Positions 9,047 through 17,536 of a stretch of 64,000 bases of DNA are shown piece after piece (the stretch's first letter is position 1; each line of letters begins with the position of its first letter). Origin of the DNA: Comamonadaceae bacterium ALPHA2B (GTDB taxonomy: Bacteria; Pseudomonadota; Gammaproteobacteria; Burkholderiales; Burkholderiaceae_C); contig SCOE01000010.1 of the NCBI GenBank assembly GCA_005503065.1, positions 104,301 through 168,300 of the forward strand. The letters run 5' to 3'. Below the pieces are notes generated by a model. It did not search any database. It worked only from the letters and a program-made list of their open reading frames with translations, and was not told where the DNA came from. The position numbers were made by a program, and so were the translations under genes.

Positions 9047-10096
9047 ATGTCCAGTTCCCCCGTCCTCCAAGTGCGCCCGCTCGGCTTTCCGTGGGCCACC
9101 GTCGACCCTTTCCTCTTCTGCGCCTACCACGACGACGCCTACCCGCGCGCCGATGCGCAGATGCGCCCGGACGCGCCGCTCGAAGGCCGCGAGATCGGCG
9201 CCGACTTCAGCCGCAAGGACGGCTGGAGCATGTACCACGGCGAGGCGGTGCCCGGCTTTCCCGGCCACCCGCACCGCGGCTTCGAGACCGTGACCATCGT
9301 GCGCCGCGGGCTGATCGACCATGCCGACTCGCTCGGCGCGGCGGCGCGCTTCGGCCGCGGCGACGTGCAGTGGCTCACCGCCGGCCGCGGCATCCAGCAT
9401 TCGGAGATGTTCCCGCTGCTCAACCAGGACCAGGACAACCCGCTGGAGCTGTTCCAGATCTGGCTGAACCTGCCGGCGCGCAACAAGATGGTCGAGCCGC
9501 ACTTCACCATGTTCTGGGCCGACCGCATCCCGCGCCTGACGGCCACCGACGCCGCGGGCCGCCACACCGACGTGAGCGTGATCGCCGGCCGCCTGCAGCC
9601 CGAGGCCGACGGCGCCGCGCCGATCGATCCGCTGGCGCCGCCGCCCGATTCGTGGGCCGCGCAGGCGGATTCGGACGTGGCCATCTGGACGCTGCGCATG
9701 GACCCCGGCGCGCGCTGGACGCTGCCGGCCGCGGCGGGCGACGGCACGCGCCGCACGCTGTACTTCTTCAAGGGCGAGCAGGTGACGATCGGCGGCCAGG
9801 CGGTGCAGGGGCCGGCGGCCATCGCGCTGCAGGCCGACGTGCCGGTGGAGCTGGTCAACGGCGATGCGGCGCAGGGCGAGTTCCTGCTGCTGCAGGGCCG
9901 CCCGATCGGCGAGCCGGTGGCGCAGTACGGTCCCTTCGTGATGAACACGCAGGCCGAGATCATGCAGGCCATGAACGACTACCGCCGCACCCAGTTCGGC
10001 GGCTGGCCCTGGCCGGACCACGCGCCGGTGCACGGGCGCGACCCGGCGCGCTTCGCCCGCCATCCGGACGGGCGGCGCGAGGAAGCGGCGGCCTGA
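9047..10096 (+). CDS. Pirin family protein
   Basis: A 349-residue bicupin of the pirin family. The N-terminal cupin keeps the metal ligands His74 and His76 (GHPHRGFET), His118 and Glu120 (GIQHSEMF). Pirins are iron-binding cupins; some have quercetinase activity and others regulate by interaction, so the role here is open. At 349 residues it is longer than typical pirins (about 230-290) owing to a C-terminal extension after the second cupin. The start at 9047 follows CAGGA; an upstream in-frame start would add basic residues. A MerR regulator follows 155 bp downstream on the same strand. Confidence 0.88.
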   Translation: MSSSPVLQVRPLGFPWATVDPFLFCAYHDDAYPRADAQMRPDAPLEGREIGADFSRKDGWSMYHGEAVPGFPGHPHRGFETVTIVRRGLIDHADSLGAAARFGRGDVQWLTAGRGIQHSEMFPLLNQDQDNPLELFQIWLNLPARNKMVEPHFTMFWADRIPRLTATDAAGRHTDVSVIAGRLQPEADGAAPIDPLAPPPDSWAAQADSDVAIWTLRMDPGARWTLPAAAGDGTRRTLYFFKGEQVTIGGQAVQGPAAIALQADVPVELVNGDAAQGEFLLLQGRPIGEPVAQYGPFVMNTQAEIMQAMNDYRRTQFGGWPWPDHAPVHGRDPARFARHPDGRREEAAA

Positions 10097-10130
10097 GGCA
10101 TCGCGGCGGCGACCGAGCCGCTGCGATGCT

Positions 10131-10184
10131 CCTGATTTCATAGCTGCTTGCCCAGGCGGGACGGGCGCTTCGGGCCAATTCGGC
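10131..10184 (+). repeat. Intergenic repeat family I, copy 1
   Basis: A copy of the ~55-65 bp repeat that recurs through the window. It carries the core ATAGCTGC, a GC-rich dyad around GACGGGCGC, and a GGCCAATTCGG end. It lies between the pirin and MerR genes. Confidence 0.75.
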
Positions 10185-10214
10185 GACCCGGCGCCATTCG
10201 CCTGCATTTTTCGC

Positions 10215-10245
10215 TTGACCTGGAGTGCACTCCAACTCCTAGCAT
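10215..10245 (+). promoter_or_regulatory. MerR-type promoter with palindromic operator
   Basis: TTGACC at 10215-10220 and TAGCAT at 10240-10245 are separated by 19 bp, the overlong spacer typical of MerR-regulated promoters. The perfect 14-bp palindrome TGGAGTGCACTCCA fills 10221-10234 between them. The first annotated ATG of the MerR gene is only seven bases beyond the -10 element, so the mRNA would be leaderless or the protein starts later. Autoregulation is the simplest reading. Confidence 0.8.
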
Positions 10246-10251
10246 GGGGGC

Positions 10252-10779
10252 ATGACCTCTTCCCTCGCCCCCTGCCAAGCTTCCGCCACCCCTGTCGGCG
10301 CCTCGCCGCCGGGTGACGTCAATCCTTCCCCGCTGCTGCACATGACCATCGGCCAGGTGTCGCGCGCAACCGGGATGTCGGCCGACACGCTGCGCTACTA
10401 CGAGCGCATGGCCCTGCTGGCGCCGCCGCGCGACGCGGGCCGCCGGCGCCACTATGGCCCGCAGGACCTGCTCACACTGAGCTTCGTCGCCCGCATGCGC
10501 GCCACCGACATGCCGCTGGCCGAGATCCGGACCTACCTGGCGCTGGCGGCGCAGGGCGACGCGACCGCCGAGGCGCGCCGGGCCCTGCTCGAGGCGCATC
10601 GCATGCGCGTGCAGGCCCAGCTCAAGGCCTCGGCCGAAGCGCTGGAGGTGATCGACTTCAAGCTCCAGCACTTCGACGAACTCTCGCGCAAGATCAAGCT
10701 GGCCACGGCCGATGCGCAGCCCGGCGCCTTCACCCTGCCTGCCTCGCGCAGTTCGCGCGGCGAGGCGGCGGCGGCCTGA
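10252..10779 (+). CDS. MerR family transcriptional regulator
   Basis: A 175-residue regulator. The winged-helix DNA-binding region begins at residue 31 (MTIGQVSRATGMS) and continues through LRYYERMALLAPPRDAGRRRHYG. A long dimerisation helix follows at about 105-150. No cysteine pair of a metal sensor is present in the C-terminus, so an aldehyde, electrophile or organic ligand is more likely than a metal. The first 30 residues are low-complexity; the start may be 10252 (leaderless, given the promoter) or 10342. The strong palindromic promoter in front suggests it controls itself and possibly the GAF gene 88 bp downstream. Confidence 0.88.
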   Translation: MTSSLAPCQASATPVGASPPGDVNPSPLLHMTIGQVSRATGMSADTLRYYERMALLAPPRDAGRRRHYGPQDLLTLSFVARMRATDMPLAEIRTYLALAAQGDATAEARRALLEAHRMRVQAQLKASAEALEVIDFKLQHFDELSRKIKLATADAQPGAFTLPASRSSRGEAAAA

Positions 10780-10867
10780 GAAGGTGTGAAAGCTCGCGCG
10801 CCGGCGCCTGCAACTGGCGGTGCGCGCTGACGCCCGCCAGGCCTGCCAGTCGCCACAATCGGGGGCG

Positions 10868-11341
10868 ATGTCCCCCTCCCTCTACGCCACCCTCGACCCG
10901 CTGCGTGCAGCGCTCCAGCGCGAGGGCCTGGCCGGGGGCCTGCGCTTCCTCAACGCGCGCGTGCCGCACCGCTACACGGCCGCCTACCGGGTGCAGCAGG
11001 ACACGCTGGTCAACCTCGACCTGTTCGACAAGGCCGGCGAGGTGCGCCCCGAGTTCCTCGCCTCGGTGCCCTTCGAGGACAGCTTCTGCCAGTTCGTGCT
11101 GCGCGACGGGCAATTCCGCACCGAATGCACGGCGGAGGATGGCCGCCTGGACGGCCACCGCTACCAGGGCGTGATGGGCGCCTACCACGGCGTGCCGCTG
11201 GTGGACGACCACGGCGGCCTGTTCGGCACGCTGTGCCATTTCGACACGGCCGACCGCACGCTGCCCGACGAGGAGTTCGCCTTCCTGCAGAAGGCCGCGC
11301 GCCTGATGTCGGCAGTGGTGACGCGCCAGGCGGCGCGCTAG
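10868..11341 (+). CDS. GAF domain-containing protein
   Basis: A 157-residue protein that is essentially one GAF fold (GVMGAYHGVPLVDDHGGLFGTLCHFDTADR near residues 100-130). GAF domains bind small molecules or chromophores and usually sit in front of output domains; here no output domain is present. FEDSFCQFVLR near residue 70 and the GTLCH cysteine could mark a ligand pocket. It follows the MerR gene by 88 bp, so they may be cotranscribed. Its stop codon overlaps that of the convergent mntH gene. Confidence 0.75.
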   Translation: MSPSLYATLDPLRAALQREGLAGGLRFLNARVPHRYTAAYRVQQDTLVNLDLFDKAGEVRPEFLASVPFEDSFCQFVLRDGQFRTECTAEDGRLDGHRYQGVMGAYHGVPLVDDHGGLFGTLCHFDTADRTLPDEEFAFLQKAARLMSAVVTRQAAR

Positions 11342-12660
11342 AAGCCGGCCAGCACCGAGGCGACCAGCCACACGTTGGCGGCGCCGATGGTCCCGAACAG
11401 CCCCCAGGCCACCGCGCGCAGCACCGGGCCGTTGGCGAAATCGCCCATCAGCGCCCGGTCGCTGGTGAAGCGGATCAGCGGCCAGATCGCGAAGGGGAGC
11501 TGGAAGCTCAGCACCACCTGGCTGAGCACCAGCATCTTGCCCACGCCGCCGTCGCCGAACCACCACACGCCCACGAAGGCCGGCACCAGCGCCAGCGCAC
11601 GGGTGATGAGGCGGCGCTGCCAGCAGGGGATCTTCAGGTCGAGAAAACCTTCCATGATGATCTGGCCCGCGATGGTGCCGGTGAAGGTGGAGCTCTGCCC
11701 GGAGGCCAGCAGCGCAATGCCGAACAGCGTGGCCGCCAGCGCGCTGCCGACGATGGGTTCGATGAGGCGGTAGGCATCCTCGATCTCGGCCACCTCGCGG
11801 TGGCCGCTGCCGTGGAAGGCACTGGCGGCCAGGATCAGGATCGCGGCGTTGACGAACAGGGCCAGCGTGAGCGAGATGACCGCGTCGAGCGTGCCCAGCG
11901 TGACGGCCTCGCGCCTGGCGGCCTCGGTCTTCGCGACCAGCCGCGTCTGCACGATGGACGAATGCAGGTACAGGTTGTGCGGCATCACCGTGGCACCGAC
12001 GATGCCGATGGCCAGGTACAGCGCGCCGGGCTGCTGCAGCCGCTCCAGGCTGGGGCCGAAGCCCATGGCCACGCCGAACCAGTTGGGCTGCGACATCGCC
12101 AGCTCGACCACGAAGCAGCCGGCGATGGTCGTGACCAGGCCGAGCACGATCGCCTCGACGCGGCGAAAGCCCGCGCCCTGCAGGCCGAGCACGAGCAGCG
12201 TGTCGAAGGCCGTGATGGCGATGCCCACCGGAATCGACACGCCGAACAGCAGATGCAGCGCCAGCGCGCTGCCCAGCACCTCGGCCAGGTCGCAGGCCAC
12301 GATGGCCAGTTCGGCGCCGAGCCAGAGGAAGCGGTTGGTGCGCGGGCCGTAGTGGTCGCGGCAGGCCCGCGCGAGGTCCTTGCCGGCGACCAGGCCCAGG
12401 CGCACGCACAGGGTCTGCAGCAGCATCGCGGCCAGGCTGGCCAGCAGCACGACGAAGAGCAGGCCGTAGCCGAAGCGCGAGCCGGCCTCGATGTCGGTGG
12501 CCCAGTTGCCCGGGTCCATGTAGCCCACCGACACCAGCAGGCCCGGCCCGGCGAAGCGCAGCAGCTTCTTCCACAGCGGCAGCCCCGGATCGACCGCCAC
12601 GCTGCCTTTGACTTCGGACGGGCAGAACGGGGCGGTGGCGGTGCGGGGCAGGCGGTACAT
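11338..12660 (-). CDS. mntH: Nramp-family divalent metal (Mn2+/H+) symporter
   Basis: A 440-residue inner-membrane transporter with about eleven helices. The Nramp signatures are intact: DPGN in GYMDPGNWATD (helix 1) and MPHN in GATVMPHNLYLHSS (helix 6), whose Asp, Asn and Met bind the metal. Bacterial members import Mn2+ (and Fe2+) with protons. No MntR gene or clear operator is seen upstream, where a family I repeat lies. The riboswitch-controlled UPF0016 Mn exporter at 55975-56535 would be its functional opposite. The gene converges on the GAF gene with overlapping stop codons. Confidence 0.92.
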   Translation of the reverse strand: MYRLPRTATAPFCPSEVKGSVAVDPGLPLWKKLLRFAGPGLLVSVGYMDPGNWATDIEAGSRFGYGLLFVVLLASLAAMLLQTLCVRLGLVAGKDLARACRDHYGPRTNRFLWLGAELAIVACDLAEVLGSALALHLLFGVSIPVGIAITAFDTLLVLGLQGAGFRRVEAIVLGLVTTIAGCFVVELAMSQPNWFGVAMGFGPSLERLQQPGALYLAIGIVGATVMPHNLYLHSSIVQTRLVAKTEAARREAVTLGTLDAVISLTLALFVNAAILILAASAFHGSGHREVAEIEDAYRLIEPIVGSALAATLFGIALLASGQSSTFTGTIAGQIIMEGFLDLKIPCWQRRLITRALALVPAFVGVWWFGDGGVGKMLVLSQVVLSFQLPFAIWPLIRFTSDRALMGDFANGPVLRAVAWGLFGTIGAANVWLVASVLAGF

Positions 12661-12711
12661 CGGCGCCGATGATAGGAGCGGACGCGGCGGCCATGGCTTG
12701 GCAATCGCTAT

Positions 12712-12768
12712 GGTTTCGATAGCTGATGGCGCCCATCCCGCGGGCGCTGCAGGCCGATTTGGTCTGAA
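12712..12768 (+). repeat. Intergenic repeat family I, copy 2
   Basis: Contains TCGATAGCTG, the GCGCCCATCCCGCGGGCGC dyad and GCAGGCCGATTTGG. It lies between the 3' end of the DNA glycosylase gene and the 5' end of mntH. Confidence 0.75.
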
Positions 12769-12773
12769 ATTGC

Positions 12774-13370
12774 TCAGCGCGCCCGGCGCGCGGCCGCCGG
12801 GAAGGGCCGGCTCAGGAAGCGCGAGCCCTGCTCGCCGAAGCGCCACGGGATCTCGACCGCCTTGCTGATGCCGATGCGCGGGCCCGCCTGCACGAGCACC
12901 AGGGGGGCGGCATCGGCGGCCAGCAGTTCGAAGGGCGGCGCGTCGAGCCGGTGGCCGTTGAAGCTCGCGTCCACGCCCAGGGCCTGCCCCACGCGGCCCG
13001 GGCCGGCGGCCAGCAGGCGCTCGTCCTCCACACCGCGGCGGCGGCGCATCGTGGCGAGACCGTGCGTCGGTTGCAGCGCGCGGATCAGCACGCCGGCGCC
13101 GTGACCCTCCTCGCGGCAGACGAAGTTGAGGCACCAGTGGATGCCGTAGGAGCGGTACACGTACGCCCGCCCCGGCGGCCCGAACATGGCGGCGTTGCGC
13201 ACCGTCGGCCCGCCGTAGGTATGCGAGGCCGGGTCGTCGCGGTCGTAGGCCTCGGTCTCGACGATGCGGCCGCCCACACCCTCGACCAGCACCGTGACGC
13301 CGATGAGGGCACGGGCGACTTCTTCGGACGGACGGGCGAAGTCCAGGCCGGCCAGGCGGTGCCCGCTCAT
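12774..13370 (-). CDS. 3-methyladenine DNA glycosylase (AAG/MPG family)
   Basis: A 198-residue monofunctional base-excision glycosylase that removes alkylated purines such as 3-methyladenine. The catalytic glutamate is in IVETEAYDRDDPASH near residue 40. Other family blocks are FGPPGRAYVYRSYGIHWCLNFV and the late GPGRVGQALGVD. Length matches the family. The start at 13370 (MSGHRL) is the first sensible Met; upstream in-frame residues are arginine-rich and look non-coding. It is divergent from the NTF2-like gene with a 110-bp gap. Confidence 0.9.
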   Translation of the reverse strand: MSGHRLAGLDFARPSEEVARALIGVTVLVEGVGGRIVETEAYDRDDPASHTYGGPTVRNAAMFGPPGRAYVYRSYGIHWCLNFVCREEGHGAGVLIRALQPTHGLATMRRRRGVEDERLLAAGPGRVGQALGVDASFNGHRLDAPPFELLAADAAPLVLVQAGPRIGISKAVEIPWRFGEQGSRFLSRPFPAAARRAR

Positions 13371-13480
13371 GCGTCGCCCGCCCCGGTCGAGACGCGCCGC
13401 CATGCGGGCTGCCGGGGTGGCGCGGCGCGTGCGAATTCGGCTAGATTGCCGGCCTTGGCAACCACAGGGAAGGCAGCACG

Positions 13481-14068
13481 ATGAAGCAGGTCCGGGTCTG
13501 CCGCGGTGCCCGCGTGAAGCACTTCCACCAGGATGTGCTGCTGTACGGCGAATGGATCGAGGCGACGGCCGAGGCCGTCGAAGACTGCGGCTCCATCGAG
13601 GCACTGGGCAACGAGCTCTTCGGCCCCGGCAGCCACTGGGTCGAGCACCGCGAGATCGACCCCGAACGGGTGCTGCCCGAGCAGGCGGTGCTGCGGGTGA
13701 TCGACGAGAGCCTGCGGGCGTGGCTCGACGACCGCATGGACCTGCACATGCGCTACTTCACCTCCGGGGCGACGCTCGTCACACCGCTGGGGGGCTGCCA
13801 CCGCGGCCACGCCGACGTGCGCGCCGCCTTCACGCGCGAGCGCGCGGCCATGCCCGGGCTGCGCATGGCGGTGCAGGAACGGCAGCTCAGCCACCCGGCA
13901 CCGGGAACCTGCATCGTGATGATGGAGGGCTCGATCTTCCATTCGGGCATGCCGCATCCCGAACGCTGGGCCAGCACGCAGACGCTGGTGCTCGAGGCCG
14001 ACGGGCAATGGCGCATCGCCTCGCACCAGGTCCATCACGTGCGCCGGGAAGTGGGCGCCATCGCGTAG
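13481..14068 (+). CDS. NTF2/SnoaL-like fold protein, unknown function
   Basis: A 195-residue protein. The C-terminal part (about 70-190) resembles the SnoaL/DUF4440 NTF2-like fold, with a first helix (VIDESLRAWLDDRMDLHMRYF) and strands ending WRIASHQVHHV. The N-terminal 65 residues match nothing I know. Such folds can be small enzymes or binding proteins. AGGGAAGG lies just upstream of the ATG as a ribosome site. It ends eight bases from the convergent receiver gene. Confidence 0.6.
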   Translation: MKQVRVCRGARVKHFHQDVLLYGEWIEATAEAVEDCGSIEALGNELFGPGSHWVEHREIDPERVLPEQAVLRVIDESLRAWLDDRMDLHMRYFTSGATLVTPLGGCHRGHADVRAAFTRERAAMPGLRMAVQERQLSHPAPGTCIVMMEGSIFHSGMPHPERWASTQTLVLEADGQWRIASHQVHHVRREVGAIA

Positions 14069-14076
14069 CGAGGCCC

Positions 14077-14469
14077 TCACGCCAGCGGCGCCATCTGCGA
14101 GGGCCGGTCCTGGCTGCAGTAGTCGAAGAAGGCGTCGAGCTCGTTCGACTTGTCGAACACCGCGTCGGCGCCCAGTGCGAGGCAGCGCGCGCGGATGTCG
14201 GGCGTGGCGTAGTTGGTCAGCACCACCACGCGCTGGTGCGGGCGGCGCGGCGTGCAGGCATTCAGCACGCCCAGGCCCGAACCCTCGCGCAGGAAGAGGT
14301 CGATCACCGCGAGGTGCCACAGGCCGGCATGCTCGCGCAGCCACGCGGTGGCCTGGGCCTCGGTTTCGGCCACGCCCACCACGGGCGCGTCGGCGAGGTC
14401 GGACAACGTCGGGATGAGGTTGTCCCGGATGGTCGGGTTGTCTTCGACGAGAAAGGTCAGCAGGGCCAT
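14077..14469 (-). CDS. Stand-alone response-regulator receiver protein (copy 2)
   Basis: A 130-residue lone receiver domain, paralogous to 8016-8402. Shared blocks include FLVEDN-TIRD-LIPTL, the phospho-Asp segment LAVIDLFLREGSGLGVL, TNYAT and the Lys in AVFDKSNELDAFFDYC. No output domain and no kinase are encoded nearby. The start at 14469 (MALLTF) aligns with that of the paralogue. Confidence 0.88.
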   Translation of the reverse strand: MALLTFLVEDNPTIRDNLIPTLSDLADAPVVGVAETEAQATAWLREHAGLWHLAVIDLFLREGSGLGVLNACTPRRPHQRVVVLTNYATPDIRARCLALGADAVFDKSNELDAFFDYCSQDRPSQMAPLA

Positions 14470-14603
14470 GCAAGGTACCGGGCGGCTGTGCGCGGCAGTG
14501 TACGCATCGGGCGGGACGGCGCCCAAGGCCCGCCCGGCAGACCCCAGAATCGCCGGGTGCACCGTCGCCCATCGGGCCGCCCCCGCGCAACCAGGAGATT
14601 GCG

Positions 14604-16019
14604 ATGACAGCCGCCATGCCAACCGAGGACCCCGCCGCCCTGCTCGACCAAGGCGCCCGCGCCTGCGCGCGCGCCATGGCCGAGGGCCACACCACCGCCG
14701 CGGCGCTGTGCGAGACGGCCATCGCCCGCATCGAGGCGCGCGACGGCACGCTCAACGCCGTGGTGCTGCGCGACTTCGCCCGTGCCCGCGAGCAGGCGCG
14801 CGAGGCCGACGCGCGGCGCGCCCGCGGCGAGCGCCCGCCGCTGCTGGGCGTGCCGATGACGGTGAAGGAGTCCTTCAACATCGCGGGCCTGCCGACGAGC
14901 TGGGGATTGCCGCCCTTTCGCGGCTTCATGCCCTCCGCCGACGCAGCCGCGGTGCAGCGGCTCAAGGCCGCCGGCGCGGTGATCCTCGGCAAGACCAACG
15001 TGCCGCCTGCGCTGGCCGACTGGCAGAGCGCCAACCCGATCCACGGCCGCACGCTGCATCCGCTGGACGCTTCGCGCACGCCGGGCGGCTCGTCCGGCGG
15101 CAGCGCCGCGGCGCTGGCGGCCGGGCTGGTCGCCCTGGAACTCGGTTCGGACCTGATGGGCTCGCTGCGCATCCCGGCGCATTTCTGCGGCGTATGGGCG
15201 CACAAGCCGAGCGTGGGCGTGCTGCCGATGCGCGGCCACGCCTTCCCCGGCACGCCGGACACGCTGGGGCCGCCACCCGACCTGCCCACCGTGATCGGTC
15301 CCCTGGCGCGCCATGCACACGACCTGCGCCTGGCGATGCAGGTGCTGGCCGGCCCCGACATGCCGATGGCGCAGGCCTGGCAGTTGCGATTGCCGCCATC
15401 GAGAAGCACCGATCCCGCGCAGTGGCAGGTGCTGGTGCTGGACCGCCATCCGCTGGCCTCGGCCTCGCAGGCGGTGCTCGGCGCGCTGGACGAAGCGGCA
15501 GCGCGCCTGGGCCGCCAGGGCAGCACCATCACAAGGGTGGCCGATCTGCCCGCCGGCGCGCTGCCCGATCTCGCTCGCTTGCACCGGACCTACCTGCGCC
15601 ACGTGCAGACCGTGCTGGGCGCCTTCGAGCCCGGCGCCTCGTGCGACATGACGGCGCACGAATGGATCCGTCTCTCTGCCGAGCGCGGTCAACTGAGAGG
15701 GCAGTGCTTCGCGTTGCTGGAGCGCTTCGACGCGGTCATCGCGCCGGCCTTCGGGAGCGCGGCTTTCCCCCACGTCGACGAGCCGGACTGGGAACGGCGC
15801 ACCTTGCTGATCGATGGGGTGGCCACGCCCTATGGCGTACAAGGTGCGTGGTCGAGCCTCGCGTCGCTGGCCGGGCTGCCCGCGACCGTGGTGCCGGTCA
15901 TGCGGGACGCGCAGGGCCTGCCACTGGGTGTGCAGGTGATCGGCCCCTGGCTGCACGACCTGGGCGCGATCGAGGTGGCGGCGCGCATCGGCGAGGAAGG
16001 CGCGCCGCCCCCGGCGTGA
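14604..16019 (+). CDS. Amidase signature family hydrolase
   Basis: A 471-residue amidase with Lys88 in MTVKES, cis-Ser163 in PGGSSGGS and nucleophile Ser187 in GSDLMGSLRIP. It diverges well from the amidase at 1355-2779, so the two probably act on different amides. The start (MTAAMPTEDP) is preceded by CAGGAGA. No signal peptide. It ends immediately before the stop of the convergent 25-codon gene. Substrate unknown. Confidence 0.9.
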   Translation: MTAAMPTEDPAALLDQGARACARAMAEGHTTAAALCETAIARIEARDGTLNAVVLRDFARAREQAREADARRARGERPPLLGVPMTVKESFNIAGLPTSWGLPPFRGFMPSADAAAVQRLKAAGAVILGKTNVPPALADWQSANPIHGRTLHPLDASRTPGGSSGGSAAALAAGLVALELGSDLMGSLRIPAHFCGVWAHKPSVGVLPMRGHAFPGTPDTLGPPPDLPTVIGPLARHAHDLRLAMQVLAGPDMPMAQAWQLRLPPSRSTDPAQWQVLVLDRHPLASASQAVLGALDEAAARLGRQGSTITRVADLPAGALPDLARLHRTYLRHVQTVLGAFEPGASCDMTAHEWIRLSAERGQLRGQCFALLERFDAVIAPAFGSAAFPHVDEPDWERRTLLIDGVATPYGVQGAWSSLASLAGLPATVVPVMRDAQGLPLGVQVIGPWLHDLGAIEVAARIGEEGAPPPA

Positions 16020-16097
16020 TCAATACACGCCGAAGAGCTTGAGCAGGATGATGACGCTGATGGGCACGCCGAGCAGCCAGAGGACGATGGATTTCAT
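16020..16097 (-). CDS. 25-residue single-span membrane peptide
   Basis: A tiny reading frame encoding MKSIVLWLLG followed by VPISVIILLKLFGVY. It is one hydrophobic helix with a positive N-terminus, so it should insert in the inner membrane. GGAG lies about six bases before the ATG, which supports translation. Peptides like this (K-x-[IL]-x-WLLG[VI]P) are, as I recall, widespread but uncharacterised in proteobacteria. It is tail-to-tail with the amidase gene, with no overlap. Confidence 0.6.
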   Translation of the reverse strand: MKSIVLWLLGVPISVIILLKLFGVY

Positions 16098-16222
16098 GCA
16101 GGTCTCCGTGTGAAAACAGTGAGATGCATGATCCGCAGCACCGGCTGCGTGGGCGTGCCGGCGCGCACAGGCGCGCCCCGTAGGAGCGCCCGCCGCCTCG
16201 ATGCGGGTGAGCACCTCTGCTA

Positions 16223-16275
16223 CCAAAAAGATAGCTGCCCGCGCAGGTGGGACGGGCGCTGCAGGCCAAAATGAC
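16223..16275 (+). repeat. Intergenic repeat family I, copy 3
   Basis: Contains AAAGATAGCTGCCCGCGC, then GGGACGGGCGCTGCAGGCC. It lies in the 273-bp gap between the 25-codon gene and gap; the rest of the gap holds only the gap terminator. Confidence 0.75.
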
Positions 16276-16323
16276 CTGCAAACACGCTGTCGCTGCAGTC
16301 CACCGCCGGGAGCGCGCAGCCCA

Positions 16324-16348
16324 AAGAAAACGCGCCCGAAGGCGCGTT
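16324..16348 (-). terminator. Rho-independent terminator of gap
   Basis: On the minus strand AACGCGCC-TTCG-GGCGCGTT forms an eight-pair stem with a stable TTCG loop, followed by TTCTTT. It lies 22 bases downstream of the gap stop codon. Confidence 0.85.
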
Positions 16349-16370
16349 CCTGATCAGCGAGTGCCGCTCG

Positions 16371-17522
<1,152 letters not shown>

Positions 17523-17536
17523 TCCGTATTCGGATG

